Positions 6,112 through 12,002 of a stretch of 12,722 nucleotides of DNA are shown one piece after another; within the stretch, counting starts at the first letter, position 1, and each line of letters begins with the position of its first letter. The notes beneath the pieces are model-generated. The model saw only the letters and a program-made list of their open reading frames with translations. It made no database searches and was not told the origin of the DNA. The DNA is taken from positions 1 to 12,722 of the forward strand of contig SXTL01000005.1 of assembly GCA_005790965.1 (NCBI GenBank). Direction: 5' to 3'. Source of the stretch: Burkholderiales bacterium (lineage in GTDB: Bacteria; Pseudomonadota; Gammaproteobacteria; Burkholderiales; Thiobacillaceae). Both the position numbers and the translations under genes were made by a program.

Positions 6112-7080
6112 ATGACCGCCAAGATGACATCTAACCTGCAACTCACAGCGGATGGCCGTCTGCGCCACCTGCTGACCCTGGATGGTCTGCCCAAGCGCAT
6201 CTTGACCGAGATCCTCGATACGGCGCAGTCCTTTGTCTCGGTCGGCGAGCGCGATGTGAAGAAGGTCCCGCTGTTGCGTGGCAAGGCGGTGTTTAATGTC
6301 TTCTTTGAAAACTCGACCCGCACTCGCACGACCTTTGAGATCGCTGCCAAGCGACTCTCAGCCGATGTGGTCAATCTCAATGTCAACGCCTCGTCACAGA
6401 GCAAGGGCGAGACTCTTCTCGATACGGTGTCTAATCTGTCCGCCATGTTGGCGGACATGTTTGTGGTCCGCCACTCGGCAGCCGGTGCAGCGCACCTGAT
6501 TGCCCGCCATGTGGCCCCGCACATTCATGTCATCAATGCCGGTGACGGGCGCTCGGCGCACCCCACCCAGGGTCTTTTGGATATGTTCACTATCCGCCAC
6601 TACAAGGGCGATTTTCATAACCTGCGCGTGGCTATCGTTGGCGATGTCCTGCATTCGCGGGTGGCTCGTTCGCAGATCCACGCCCTAACCACGCTAGGTT
6701 GCCCCGAGGTGCGGGTGATTGCGCCCCGCACCCTGTTGCCGCGCGATGTCAGCGGCATGGGCGTGCATGTGTTTCACCGCCTGGAAGAAGGCCTTAAGGA
6801 TGTCGATGTGGTGATGATGCTGCGCTTGCAGAACGAACGCATGCAGGGTGCGCGGCTGCCGTCGGCGGGTGAGTATTACAAGCATTGGGGCCTGACTCCC
6901 GAGAAGCTGAAATATGCGCGGCCGGATGCTATCGTCATGCATCCGGGGCCGATGAATCGTGGGGTCGAGATTGATTCTGCGGTGGCGGATGGGGGGCAGT
7001 CGGTCATCCTGCCGCAGGTGACCTACGGCATTGCCGTACGGATGGCGGTGATGTCTCTTGTCGCGGGGGCCAACCCATGA
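6112..7080 (+). CDS. pyrB: Aspartate carbamoyltransferase catalytic chain
   Basis: Condenses carbamoyl phosphate with aspartate to form carbamoyl-aspartate, the committed step of pyrimidine synthesis. The protein is 322 residues, with an N-terminal extension of about 15-20 residues compared with short ATCases, as in Pseudomonas-type enzymes. Landmarks are FFENSTRTRTTFE (64-76, carbamoyl phosphate loop), SSQSKGE (94-100, mobile loop with S97/K98), ADMFVVRHS (114-122), HPTQGLLD (150-157), IVGDVLHSRVARS (175-187) and HPGPMNRG (277-284). All look intact. There is no pyrI regulatory-chain gene; instead pyrC' starts within the pyrB stop codon (4-base overlap). This arrangement is typical of class A ATCases, where PyrB and a dihydroorotase-like PyrC' form a large holoenzyme. 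Confidence 0.97.
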   Translation: MTAKMTSNLQLTADGRLRHLLTLDGLPKRILTEILDTAQSFVSVGERDVKKVPLLRGKAVFNVFFENSTRTRTTFEIAAKRLSADVVNLNVNASSQSKGETLLDTVSNLSAMLADMFVVRHSAAGAAHLIARHVAPHIHVINAGDGRSAHPTQGLLDMFTIRHYKGDFHNLRVAIVGDVLHSRVARSQIHALTTLGCPEVRVIAPRTLLPRDVSGMGVHVFHRLEEGLKDVDVVMMLRLQNERMQGARLPSAGEYYKHWGLTPEKLKYARPDAIVMHPGPMNRGVEIDSAVADGGQSVILPQVTYGIAVRMAVMSLVAGANP

Positions 7081-8354
7081 AGATGGCGATACGCAACGGT
7101 CGTGTAATCGATCCGGCCAGCGGGCTGGATCAGGTGCAAGATGTTTTTATCGCCGCCGGGCGAGTGGTGGGTCTCGGCACAGCCCCGGCCGAATTTCATG
7201 CCGGGCTGGAGATTGATGCCTTGGGTCTGGTGGTTTGTCCCGGCTTGGTGGATATGTCCCTGCGCCTGCGCGAACCGGGTCTCGAATATGTGGCTGGCCT
7301 CGAGTCGGAGATGCAGGCGGCCTCGGCTGGCGGGATCACCTCACTGGCCTGCCCGCCAGATACGGACCCGCCGCTGGATGAACCCGGCCTGATTGAGATG
7401 CTCAAATTCCGCGCTCGTAGCATGCCCGGCCCGCGCGTCTATCCGGTCGGCGCCCTGACCCATCAGCTCAAGGGTGAACGGCTGACCGAGATGGGCGAGT
7501 TGCACGAGGCAGGCTGTATTGCCTTCAGTCAGGCCGATGCGCCTCTGATCGATACCGCGGTGCTTTTTCACGCGATGGAATATGCGGCCAGTTTTGACCT
7601 GCCTGTCTGGTTGCGCCCTGAGGATCCCTTTCTGGCGCGGGGGGGGGTGGCGCACGATGGTCTGGTGGCGGCGCGTCTGGGACTCCCGGCCATTCCGGTA
7701 CCGGCTGAGACGGTGGCCCTGCAAACCATCCTGTTGCTGATGCGGCAGACCGGCGCGCGGGTGCATATCTCCCGTCTATCGAGCCGGGCGGCAGTGGATA
7801 TGGTGCGTCAGGCTAAGCTCGAGGGCTTGCCGGTGACCTGCGATGTGGCCGTTCATCATGTCCACTTGTCGGAGATGGACACCGCCGATTTCAATCCGCA
7901 TTGCCACCTGGTGCCGCCACTGCGCAGCCTTCGTGATCGTGATGCGATTCGCCAGGCGCTGGCCGAGGGTGTCATTGACGCGATCTGTTCTGATCATGCG
8001 CCGGTGGACGAGGATGTTAAGGAACGTCCCTTCCAGGAGGCTGAACCTGGGGCCACGGGGGCCGAGCTATTGCTGCCACTCACCCTGCGCTGGGGGCGCG
8101 AGGCAGGTCTGTCTTTGGTGCAGACCCTGGATCGGGTGACCCAGCGCCCGGCTCGCATTATGGGGGTCGACGCCGGCTTTGTGCGGGTGGGTGGGCCGGC
8201 AGACCTGTGCGTTTTCGATCCGGAGGGTGGCTGGCAGGTGAGCGCCGAATCTTTACGGAGTCTGGGCAAGAATAGCCCTTATCTGGGTCACGAGATGCTG
8301 GGGCGCGTCCACTACACCGTGATTGACGGGCACCTCGATTATCGTCGCACTTAG
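7077..8354 (+). CDS. pyrX: Dihydroorotase-like protein, predicted inactive ATCase partner (PyrC')
   Basis: A 425-residue class I dihydroorotase homologue with the amidohydrolase fold, which has lost key zinc ligands. The usual DxHxHxR motif reads DMSLRLR (59-65), so both histidines are replaced (S61, R63). The segment normally giving a histidine before the 'ED' reads LRPED (R180), and the later histidine of the 'HVS' motif is arginine in ISRLSS (R233). D306 and H307 of SDHAP remain. Such proteins are known from Pseudomonas as PyrC', needed to assemble or stabilise PyrB in the class A ATCase dodecamer but without dihydroorotase activity. The 4-base overlap with pyrB supports equal production of the partners. 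A catalytic dihydroorotase must then be encoded elsewhere. The symbol pyrX is used in some genomes and pyrC' in others. The stop overlaps a convergent hydrolase gene. Confidence 0.92.
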   Translation: MKMAIRNGRVIDPASGLDQVQDVFIAAGRVVGLGTAPAEFHAGLEIDALGLVVCPGLVDMSLRLREPGLEYVAGLESEMQAASAGGITSLACPPDTDPPLDEPGLIEMLKFRARSMPGPRVYPVGALTHQLKGERLTEMGELHEAGCIAFSQADAPLIDTAVLFHAMEYAASFDLPVWLRPEDPFLARGGVAHDGLVAARLGLPAIPVPAETVALQTILLLMRQTGARVHISRLSSRAAVDMVRQAKLEGLPVTCDVAVHHVHLSEMDTADFNPHCHLVPPLRSLRDRDAIRQALAEGVIDAICSDHAPVDEDVKERPFQEAEPGATGAELLLPLTLRWGREAGLSLVQTLDRVTQRPARIMGVDAGFVRVGGPADLCVFDPEGGWQVSAESLRSLGKNSPYLGHEMLGRVHYTVIDGHLDYRRT

Positions 8355-8965
8355 CGTTCAGCTAGCTGCACGCTTACTTGGGCGCGCAGATCCAGCAGCT
8401 TGCCGTGGAAGAAATGTCCGGCGTTAGGAATAATCACCAGATTCAGGCCTTGGGTTTGCGCGTAAGCGCGCACGCTGGCAAGAGGAATGATCTCGTCCTG
8501 ATCGCCTTGCAGGATGGTTGCGGGACCGTTGACGATGCCGAAGGGGCGCAGAGTGACGGCTGGCGCCACCAGGATAACCTGCTTTAGACCTTGACCGACC
8601 GGTAAGCGGAGTGAGAGTTGCTGCTGCACATAAGCGCCGAACGAGAATCCAAGCAGGGTCCAGTCGAGCTCAGGGTAGCGTGCACCGATGATTTGGGTGA
8701 GCGCAGCCAGATCATCACATTCACCCAAGCCGTGATCGTGCACCCCTGCGCTTTGTCCCACGCCGCGAAAATTACTGCGCACGGCCACGAGTCCGGCCGT
8801 GAGGGCAGCCCGGGCCAGTGTAGTGACCACCTTGTTGTCCATCGTGCCGCCATGGAGCGGGTGCGGGTGAGCAATGAGGGCGAGTCCTGCAGGCGAACCT
8901 TGCGGTGTTTCGATGACGGTTTCGATCGGACCCACGGGTCCGGGCAGGAGCAGATGCTCGCGCAT
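8351..8965 (-). CDS. Alpha/beta hydrolase (small serine hydrolase)
   Basis: A 204-residue cytoplasmic alpha/beta hydrolase without signal peptide. The oxyanion region reads IAHPHPLHGGTMDNKV (31-46), and RSNFRGVGQSAG lies at 63-74. The nucleophile elbow is GFSFG (106-110, S108), the acid is in GDQDEI (154-159), and the catalytic histidine is H184 in NAGHFFHG. This pattern matches the proteobacterial 'HPHP...GTMDNKV' subgroup of dienelactone-hydrolase-like proteins, whose substrates are mostly unknown. It is the last of three closely spaced minus-strand genes and starts 15 bases after the [2Fe-2S] protein gene ends. Its stop overlaps the pyrC' stop by four bases, and a palindrome covers its last codons. 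The ATG at 8965 has no clear ribosome-binding site. Confidence 0.87.
   Translation of the reverse strand: MREHLLLPGPVGPIETVIETPQGSPAGLALIAHPHPLHGGTMDNKVVTTLARAALTAGLVAVRSNFRGVGQSAGVHDHGLGECDDLAALTQIIGARYPELDWTLLGFSFGAYVQQQLSLRLPVGQGLKQVILVAPAVTLRPFGIVNGPATILQGDQDEIIPLASVRAYAQTQGLNLVIIPNAGHFFHGKLLDLRAQVSVQLAER
8353..8374. terminator. Near-perfect palindrome at a convergent gene junction, possible bidirectional terminator
   Basis: Arms 8353-8362 (AGCGTTCAGC) and 8365-8374 (GCTGCACGCT) pair at nine of ten positions, with one mismatch (8358/8369), around a central TA. The repeat begins in the overlapping stop codons of pyrC' and the hydrolase gene. It could form a hairpin in transcripts from both sides. 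There is no run of T on either side, so a standard intrinsic terminator is not shown; it could also be an mRNA 3'-end stabiliser or a protein site. Confidence 0.35.
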
Positions 8966-8980
8966 GAGGTTAGGCGCTCA

Positions 8981-9295
8981 TTAGGCGATTTTCAGGCGCT
9001 TGACCTCGCGACCGTGTTGCAGGTGTTCGGTGAGGATCTCGTCGATGTCTTCTTCATCCACATAGGTGTACCAGGTGGCATCGGGATAAACCACGCAGAC
9101 GGGGCCGTGCTCGCAGCGGTTTAAACAGCCGGCACGATTGATGCGGTTCTTGCCCTGCTTGCCATGCAGATCGAGAGCTTTGGCCTTGTCTTTGGCATGT
9201 TCAAACAGGGCCTCTGCGTTGGTTGTGGCGCAGCATTCGCCGCCGTCCTCACGCTGGTTGAGGCAAAAAAAGACATGTCTTTTGTAGTAACTCAA
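8981..9295 (-). CDS. Small thioredoxin-fold [2Fe-2S] ferredoxin
   Basis: A 104-residue protein of the thioredoxin-like [2Fe-2S] ferredoxin family. Cysteines are C11, C21, C22, C57, C61 and C67. C11, one of C21/C22, C57 and C61 (in GCLNRCEHGPVCVVYP) fit the usual C-x9-12-C-x34-36-C-x3-C ligand set. The start has to be the TTG at 9295, as no other in-frame start precedes C11. It is supported by AGGAAA seven or fewer bases upstream (9307-9302), inside the end of the MazG-like gene. It sits between that gene (gap of 2 bases) and the alpha/beta hydrolase. Members are thought to carry single electrons or act as iron-sulfur sensors, but no partner is defined here. Confidence 0.88.
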   Translation of the reverse strand: MSYYKRHVFFCLNQREDGGECCATTNAEALFEHAKDKAKALDLHGKQGKNRINRAGCLNRCEHGPVCVVYPDATWYTYVDEEDIDEILTEHLQHGREVKRLKIA

Positions 9296-9297
9296 AG

Positions 9298-9669
9298 CTA
9301 TTTTCCTGTGTCGGTAGTTGAGGGCGACGGTTTTTCAGCGCAGCCGCGCGCGCGTTCAACGGGATATTTGCGGGCGTTGATGCCGAGTTTGTCCTCGGCG
9401 GCGCGAAGCAGGTCGATGTCCAGACAATTGGCCAAACTAACCAGATAAATCAGGACATCGGCCATTTCCTGACGCACGGCTTCGTGTCGTTCAGGGGAGA
9501 GATTGAGGCTTTCTTCGGGGGTCAGCCACTGGAATGGCTCCAGCAGCTCGGCGGCCTCGACAATAAGCGCGGCGGTCAAGTTTTTGGGGGTGTGGAATTG
9601 GTGCCAGTCGCGAGCGCGACCGAATTCCCGCACGGCCAAAGCCAGTTCACGCAGATCCTGTATGGGCAT
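9298..9669 (-). CDS. MazG-like nucleotide pyrophosphohydrolase (dCTPase / RS21-C6 type)
   Basis: A 123-residue all-alpha NTP pyrophosphohydrolase that likely hydrolyses a (d)NTP to its monophosphate, as a housekeeping enzyme. Metal-binding positions are E38 and E41 in IVEAAELLEPFQW (36-48), then E68 and D71 in RQEMADVLIYL (66-76). This is the EExxE/ExxD pattern of the MazG superfamily. The tail has KLGINARKYPVERARG (94-109), as in RS21-C6/dCTPP1-like members. I chose the ATG at 9669, where the family's N-terminal helix begins, over the TTG at 9684. GAAGA lies about six bases upstream. The C-terminal 12 or so residues (KPSPSTTDTGK) are low-complexity and probably disordered. First gene of the minus-strand trio, divergent from ilvI. 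Confidence 0.87.
   Translation of the reverse strand: MPIQDLRELALAVREFGRARDWHQFHTPKNLTAALIVEAAELLEPFQWLTPEESLNLSPERHEAVRQEMADVLIYLVSLANCLDIDLLRAAEDKLGINARKYPVERARGCAEKPSPSTTDTGK
9302..9307 (-). promoter_or_regulatory. Ribosome binding site of the [2Fe-2S] protein gene
   Basis: On the minus strand this reads AGGAAA, a good spacing before the TTG at 9295. It lies within the last codons of the MazG-like gene and decides the non-ATG start. Confidence 0.6.
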
Positions 9670-9700
9670 GAAGATTCTTCGCAAGTCTCTCTGGTTGAGA

Positions 9701-9730
9701 AGTTTAGCACCGCCTTCATGGCGGCGTAAA
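9701..9730 (-). promoter_or_regulatory. Candidate promoter of the MazG-like gene, with a hairpin in the spacer
   Basis: On the minus strand TTTACG (9730-9725, four of six matches to a -35 box) and TAAACT (9706-9701, four of six matches to a -10 box) are 18 bases apart and about 30 bases before the ATG at 9669. The spacer holds a five-pair inverted repeat, CCGCC and GGCGG around a five-base loop (9710-9724). The promoter is plausible but weak by eye. Confidence 0.3.
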
Positions 9731-9732
9731 AC

Positions 9733-9761
9733 TTGACGGAACGGCCTGAAATCGCTAGTGT
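9733..9761 (+). promoter_or_regulatory. Candidate sigma-70 promoter of the ilvIHC operon
   Basis: TTGACG (9733-9738, five of six matches) and TAGTGT (9756-9761, with the important first, second and last bases) are 17 bases apart. Transcription would start near 9768, about 25 bases before the ilvI ATG. This leaves no room for a classical ilv leader peptide and attenuator. Confidence 0.45.
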
Positions 9762-9793
9762 TGGCCCCCTTTCAGCATCTTGTTTGTAGCCCC

Positions 9794-11494
9794 ATGGCCG
9801 ACACGGAACTTACTGGCGCGGAGATCGTCGTTCGCTGCTTGCACGCAGAAGGCGTCAAGCATGTTTTCGGCTATCCCGGTGGCGCGGTACTCAATATCTA
9901 CGACGAGATTTATAAGCAGGACGGCTTTCAGCATATTTTGGTGCGGCATGAACAGGCCGCTGTACACGCGGCCGATGCTTATTCCCGTGCTACCGGCCAA
10001 GTTGGCGTGGCCTTGGTGACCTCCGGCCCGGGGGCGACCAACGCGGTCACCGGCATTGCCACGGCCTATATGGATTCGATCCCGCTGGTGGTGATTACCG
10101 GTCAGGTGCCGACGGCTGCGATTGGTATGGATGCCTTTCAGGAAGTCGATACGATTGGCATTACTCGCCCCTGCGTGAAACACAACTTCCTAGTCAAGGA
10201 TGTGCGCGAGCTGGCGGAGACGATGAAAAAGGCGTTTTATATCGCCGCAACCGGCCGACCTGGCCCGGTGGTGGTGGATATTCCCAAGGATGTGACGCAA
10301 AACACCTGTGCCTTCGCCTATCCCGAGTCGGTGTCGATGCGCTCGTATAACCCGACCAGCAAGGGCCACACTGGGCAGATTAAAAAGGCCGCGCAGATGC
10401 TGTTGGAGGCCAAGCGCCCGATGTTGTATGTTGGCGGCGGTGCAGTGCTGGGCAATGGCGCTGAGCCGGTCCGCGCCCTGGCCCGGAAACTGGGTTTTCC
10501 GGTGGCTAGCACCCTGATGGGCTTGGGCGCCTTCCCCGAGCCGGATCCGCAAAATCTGGGCATGCTGGGCATGCACGGCACTTATGAAGCGAACATGGCG
10601 ATGCAGCATTGCGATGTCTTGCTGGCCATTGGCGCCCGTTTTGACGACCGCGTGATTGGCAATCCCAAGCATTTTGGCAAAGAGGCGCGGCGTATCATTC
10701 ATATTGACGTTGATCCGTCTTCAATCTCCAAACGGGTGCGGGTGGATGTGCCCATTGTCGGCGCGGTTGATCAGGTGCTTGACGATATTTTGACGCAGAT
10801 CAGCGGCACGCCGGATACCCCTGAACTCAAGGCCTGGTGGGCGCAGATTGAATTGTGGCGGGCACAGGACTGTCTGAAGTTCGACCGCACGAGCCCGATC
10901 ATCAAGCCGCAGGCGGTGGTTGAGGCTTTGTACAAGGTCACCGGTGGCAACGCCTTTGTGACTTCCGATGTGGGGCAGCATCAAATGTGGGCGGCGCAGT
11001 ATTACAAATTCAACGCGCCACGGCGCTGGATTAATTCCGGTGGTCTGGGCACCATGGGCTTTGGCTTGCCTGCCGCCATGGGGGTTGCGATGGCCTATCC
11101 TGATGCGCCGGTGGTTTGTATCACGGGTGAAGGCAGTATTCAGATGAATATCCAGGAACTGTCTACCTGCAAGGAACACAAACTGCCGATTAAGGTGATT
11201 CTGCTCAACAATGGTGTTTTGGGTATGGTGCGACAGTGGCAGGAGTTCTTCTACGAGGAGCGCTATTCCGAGTCCTATGTCACCAGCTTGCCGGACTTCA
11301 CCATGCTGGCCGAGGCCTATGGCCATGTCGGCATGAAGATCGAGCGGCCCGAGGATGTTGAGCCGGCGCTCATCAAGGCCTTCACCGAACACAAAGATCA
11401 ACTCGTGTTCATGAACTTCATCACCGATCCGCGCGAGAATGTGTATCCCATGATTCCCGCCGGCAAGGGACTGTCGGAGATGATTCTGATATGA
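9794..11494 (+). CDS. ilvI: Acetolactate (acetohydroxyacid) synthase large subunit
   Basis: The ThDP- and FAD-containing catalytic subunit that makes 2-acetolactate from pyruvate, or acetohydroxybutyrate with 2-oxobutyrate, the first common step to valine, leucine and isoleucine. From the ATG at 9794 it has 566 residues, the normal length, starting MADTELTGAEIVV. The longer TTG frame from 9758 adds 12 unusual residues across the likely promoter. Landmarks are FGYPGGAVLNIYD (25-37), RHEQAAVHAADAY (51-63, catalytic E53), GPGATNAVTGIATAYMDSIP (78-97), FQEVDTIGITRPCVKH (115-130) and GGLGTMGFGLPAA (416-428). The ThDP motif is GEGS (445-448) with NN at 472-473; many ThDP enzymes have GDG there. The stop overlaps the ilvH ATG by four bases. 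Confidence 0.96.
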   Translation: MADTELTGAEIVVRCLHAEGVKHVFGYPGGAVLNIYDEIYKQDGFQHILVRHEQAAVHAADAYSRATGQVGVALVTSGPGATNAVTGIATAYMDSIPLVVITGQVPTAAIGMDAFQEVDTIGITRPCVKHNFLVKDVRELAETMKKAFYIAATGRPGPVVVDIPKDVTQNTCAFAYPESVSMRSYNPTSKGHTGQIKKAAQMLLEAKRPMLYVGGGAVLGNGAEPVRALARKLGFPVASTLMGLGAFPEPDPQNLGMLGMHGTYEANMAMQHCDVLLAIGARFDDRVIGNPKHFGKEARRIIHIDVDPSSISKRVRVDVPIVGAVDQVLDDILTQISGTPDTPELKAWWAQIELWRAQDCLKFDRTSPIIKPQAVVEALYKVTGGNAFVTSDVGQHQMWAAQYYKFNAPRRWINSGGLGTMGFGLPAAMGVAMAYPDAPVVCITGEGSIQMNIQELSTCKEHKLPIKVILLNNGVLGMVRQWQEFFYEERYSESYVTSLPDFTMLAEAYGHVGMKIERPEDVEPALIKAFTEHKDQLVFMNFITDPRENVYPMIPAGKGLSEMILI

Positions 11495-11982
11495 GACACA
11501 TTATTTCTCTGTTAATGGAAAACGAAGCGGGCGCCTTGTCGCGGGTTGCCGGGCTGTTTTCAGCGCGTGGTTACAATATCGAGTCGCTGACCGTCGCCCC
11601 GACGGAAGACGCTACCCTGTCGCGTATGACGATCGTCACTCGTGGCTCGGATGAGGTGATTGAACAGATCAATAAGCAGCTCAACAAGCTGGTCGATGTG
11701 GTCAAGTTGCAGGATCTCTCTGACGGCAGCCACATTGAGCGCGAACTGATGCTGGTCAAGGTACGCGCCGTGGGCGAGGGCCGCGAGGAGATGAAACGCA
11801 TGGCCGATATCTTCCGGGGCCGCATCATCGATGTCACTGAAAAGAGCTACACCATTGAACTGACCGGCGACGGCAAAAAACTGACGGCCTTCCTGGAGGC
11901 CATCGACCCCGCCGCTATTTTGGAAACCGTGCGCACGGGCACCTCTGGCATTGCCCGGGGTGAGCGCATTCTCAAAATCTGA
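11491..11982 (+). CDS. ilvH: Acetolactate synthase small (regulatory) subunit
   Basis: The regulatory subunit of acetohydroxyacid synthase. It activates IlvI and confers feedback inhibition by valine. The protein has 163 residues, matching E. coli IlvH in length. An N-terminal ACT domain (about 3-77) begins RHIISLLMENEAGALSRVAG (2-21), with the ligand-loop glycine in NEAGALSRV and then ARGYNIESLTV. The C-terminal domain includes ERELMLVKV (about 84-92) and ends GIARGERILKI. The ATGA overlap with ilvI couples production of the two subunits. ilvC follows after 20 bases. No truncation or missing motif is seen. Confidence 0.97.
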   Translation: MRHIISLLMENEAGALSRVAGLFSARGYNIESLTVAPTEDATLSRMTIVTRGSDEVIEQINKQLNKLVDVVKLQDLSDGSHIERELMLVKVRAVGEGREEMKRMADIFRGRIIDVTEKSYTIELTGDGKKLTAFLEAIDPAAILETVRTGTSGIARGERILKI

Positions 11983-11991
11983 TTTTTACCG

Positions 11992-11996
11992 AAGGA
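11992..11996 (+). promoter_or_regulatory. Ribosome binding site of ilvC
   Basis: AAGGA lies six bases before the ATG at 12003, in the 20-base gap after ilvH. It fixes the ilvC start. Confidence 0.7.
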
Positions 11997-12002
11997 ACTG
12001 AT

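Noticed and set aside
9668..9736. Short plus-strand frame MKILRKSLWLRSLAPPSW... ahead of ilvI, with five Leu and one Ile codons, resembling a leader peptide
   Set aside because: It overlaps the MazG-like start codon, has no ribosome-binding site, ends where the likely ilv promoter begins, and no convincing terminator hairpin with a T-run follows it.
9746..9775. CTGAAA / TTTCAG inverted repeat between promoter and ilvI
   Set aside because: Only six pairs with an 18-base loop and no U-tract; too weak to call an attenuator.
9758..9793. 12-codon upstream extension of ilvI from a TTG
   Set aside because: It crosses the likely promoter's -10 and start site; the ATG at 9794 gives the usual N-terminus and length.
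10721..11401. 226-codon open frame opposite ilvI
   Set aside because: Lies wholly antisense to a fully conserved IlvI region; low-complexity, His/Arg-rich product with no family resemblance.
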